From positions 37,975-101,974 of the forward strand of contig CANRWA010000007.1 in the NCBI GenBank assembly GCA_947643415.1: a stretch of 64,000 bases of DNA, given 5' to 3'. The DNA is from an uncultured Clostridia bacterium. GTDB lineage: Bacteria; Bacillota; Clostridia; Lachnospirales; Lachnospiraceae. This document shows, piece by piece, positions 62,658-64,000 of the stretch. Made by a program: the position numbers and the translations under genes. The number at the start of each line of letters is the position of its first letter. Positions within the stretch are counted from its first letter, which is position 1. Below the pieces are notes generated by a model that saw only the letters and a program-made list of their open reading frames with translations, was not told the origin of the DNA and ran no database searches.

Positions 62658-63434
62658 ATGGAAGAAAGAGAAAGAAAGAGACACGGAAAATGGATGATCC
62701 CACTGGCTGTAATTATTGTGATTGTGTTCTGTATCTTCTTTTTTCAGGTAAAAGAGGTTTCCATAGAGGGCAATACCTATTACAGCCAGGAACAGATGGC
62801 AAAGATGTTTCAGACGAATTTTATGGAGAAAAATCTTCTCAGTTTCTGGCTGATGGACAAGCTTTCCCTGACGCCAGAGTTGGAGTTTGTCCGGGAATAT
62901 GAGATATCCTATCCTTCTCCCAATGAAGTACATATCAAATTGTATGAGAAGACCATTGTTGCAGGTATTGCCTATTCCAACCAATATATATATTTTGATA
63001 AAGATGGGGCTGTGATGCAGAGTTCCGATGAACCTGTGGGAGATATCCCTTTGTTTGAGACGAAGAGCATGACCACCTTCACTATGTACAAAAAGGTCAA
63101 CATGGAAGATGCAGGCCAATTGGGGCAGATCATCAACCTGGCGAACCTGTTCCAACACTATAATATCACATGGGATAAGGTCCAGTTCGGGGAGAATAGT
63201 GAGGCATTCCTGTATAGTGGGGATATCCGGGTAGACCTGGGAAAGAAAGACAACTATGATGAACAGATCTCCGCATTGGCGAGTATCCTGGGACAATTAC
63301 AGAAAGATAATAGAAAAGGGACAGTAGATATGTCTAATTATGAAGTAAAAGGGACGGTTATCTTTGAACAGACTCCGACTGCAGCTCCCACCATAACTCC
63401 GACGCCGGCTCCCTCTGGGACAATGCCGCCCTGA
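62658..63434 (+). CDS. FtsQ/DivIB-type cell division protein
   Basis: A 258-residue bitopic divisome protein. It has a short charged tail, membrane helix at about 13-32 (MIPLAVIIVIVFCIFFFQV), then a POTRA domain (VKEVSIEGNTYYSQEQMAKMFQTNF to VHIKLYEKTIVAG) and the FtsQ beta domain (about 120-230). A Pro/Thr-rich tail ends the protein (TPTAAPTITPTPAPSG). It scaffolds FtsL/FtsB. AAAGGAAAAAACAGG precedes the ATG. It is the last gene in the window; a giant palindrome begins 6 nt after the stop, where ftsZ might be expected later. Confidence 0.9.
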   Translation: MEERERKRHGKWMIPLAVIIVIVFCIFFFQVKEVSIEGNTYYSQEQMAKMFQTNFMEKNLLSFWLMDKLSLTPELEFVREYEISYPSPNEVHIKLYEKTIVAGIAYSNQYIYFDKDGAVMQSSDEPVGDIPLFETKSMTTFTMYKKVNMEDAGQLGQIINLANLFQHYNITWDKVQFGENSEAFLYSGDIRVDLGKKDNYDEQISALASILGQLQKDNRKGTVDMSNYEVKGTVIFEQTPTAAPTITPTPAPSGTMPP

Positions 63435-63439
63435 TCTTG

Positions 63440-63971
63440 GTTGCTTTTCATACCCTGGCCAGAGTTGCAGTTTTGTACTGTCTGTTGCCCGAAATATCAC
63501 ACCCAACGAAAAATACCTTGTTTCTTTCGGTTACAAAAGCATTACGCTGCCTTTCGCAAAACTCGCTGTCTGTTGGTGTTTTCCTGCCTTTTTGCAGCAT
63601 AGCCGCCCGCCGGTCCTTATGCACCACCTTTTATTTCTTATCTCTGCGGGCAGCACCAAAGGTGCTGATTCATGGAAGGGAGATGCCAGAAAATAAATAC
63701 ATTTATTTTTGGCATTCTCCTTCCATGAACAGATGCTTTGCATCTGCCCGCAGAATAAACAGGTCTGTTTTTAGTGGTGCATTAGTACCGTTGCGTGGCG
63801 GCTTCTAGTGCAAACGTGCTGCAGGAAGGCAGGAAAACGCCATCAGACATCTCAGACAATGCTCCGGCAGCGTATTATCTGTAACCGAAAGAAACAAGAT
63901 TTTTCGGGGTATGGTATAAGGGCAACAGACAGTACAAGACCCGCTGTCTTGGCCAGGGTATGAAAAGTAAC
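63440..63971. repeat. ~530-bp imperfect palindromic element
   Basis: Both arms (~265 nt) are inverted copies with about 70-80% agreement. Paired blocks are 63440-63460/63951-63971 (gttgcttttcataccctggc), 63475-63490/63920-63935 (gtactgtctgttgccc), 63507-63534/63881-63907 (tttctttcggttac), 63544-63551/63866-63873 and about 63569-63599/63818-63850. The centre is a four-way shape: ctgcgggcag/ctgcccgcag encloses caccaaaggtg, a ~60-nt hairpin (ttcatggaaggg.../...ccttccatgaa) and gatgctttgcatc. No protein is credible: reading frames here run through the stems. The right flank repeats tgaaaagtaac at 63961-63971 and 63986-63996. It may continue beyond the window edge. Confidence 0.8.
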
Positions 63972-64000
63972 AGTCGGCTGGGGAGTGAAAAGTAACTGAT

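Noticed and set aside
63437..63808. 123-codon ORF after ftsQ
   Set aside because: It follows the stems of the giant palindrome, has no ribosome site and no recognisable domain.

Overview
The window looks like a chromosomal segment of a spore-forming, Gram-positive gut Clostridia, most likely a Lachnospiraceae species of the Blautia/Dorea type. The reasons are the sporulation genes gpr and spoIIP, a gut-type secreted GH43 protein with Big_2 repeats, a Clostridia-style murF-priA-def-fmt-yugP-rsmB-rlmN-prpC-prkC-rsgA-rpe operon, an archaeal-type (non-discriminating) AspRS, a lysine riboswitch before dapAB, and strong GGAGG ribosome sites. No rRNA, tRNA or CRISPR array was seen. The genus is an inference.

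Layout. 0-3.5 kb: the 3' end of guaB, a membrane-anchored amidase, a PD-(D/E)XK (Rpn-type) gene broken by a 269-bp TA-flanked element, and a dCMP deaminase. 3.5-7.3 kb: a large GH43 protein on the minus strand and a repeat cluster. 7.3-10.3 kb: rpsT, then the forespore protease gpr and spoIIP. 10.3-17 kb: HTH regulators, a LytTR regulator with a degenerate receiver, a histidine phosphatase, an ECF transporter S component next to a PLP aminotransferase, and a sigma/anti-sigma pair. 17-25.3 kb: metH, two glycosyltransferases, an LCP ligase, ilvN-ilvC and a HAD hydrolase. 25.5-28.9 kb: a two-OB SSB-like protein, a corrinoid adenosyltransferase, and lysine riboswitch-dapA-dapB. 28.9-41.8 kb: the long housekeeping operon for cell wall, replication restart, translation start, rRNA modification and Ser/Thr kinase signalling. 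42-43.4 kb: AspRS between two direct repeats. 43.4-49.7 kb: an accessory stretch with a truncated SIR2-like gene, a UppS-like protein, an RHH protein with twin operators, marR plus a MATE pump, an IS630-type element with a frameshifted transposase, and the tail of a tyrosine recombinase next to ychF. 50.9-63.4 kb: lgt and a division/cell-wall (dcw) cluster mraZ-rsmH-ftsL-pbp-pbp-mraY-murD-ftsW-murA-ftsQ that lacks murG. 63.4-64 kb: a palindrome of about 530 bp.

The most striking content is between the genes. At least six families of dispersed, fold-prone repeats are present. (1) A 34-bp TA-flanked palindrome family and its 269-bp relative; two gene stop codons are formed at its junction, and removing the 269-bp copy on paper restores an open gene. 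(2) A ~100-bp two-hairpin repeat, tandem before dapA. (3) A 162-bp hairpin MITE with a TATAT duplication, inserted in a copy of (2). (4) An IS630-type element with derived mini-palindromes. (5) A ~180-nt structured element upstream of ilvN and of fmt, whose helices are kept by compensatory changes while a core sequence is conserved. (6) The giant palindrome at the end, with a possible fragment at the 3' end of the aminotransferase gene. Family 5 is the best candidate for an undescribed structured RNA or mobile element.
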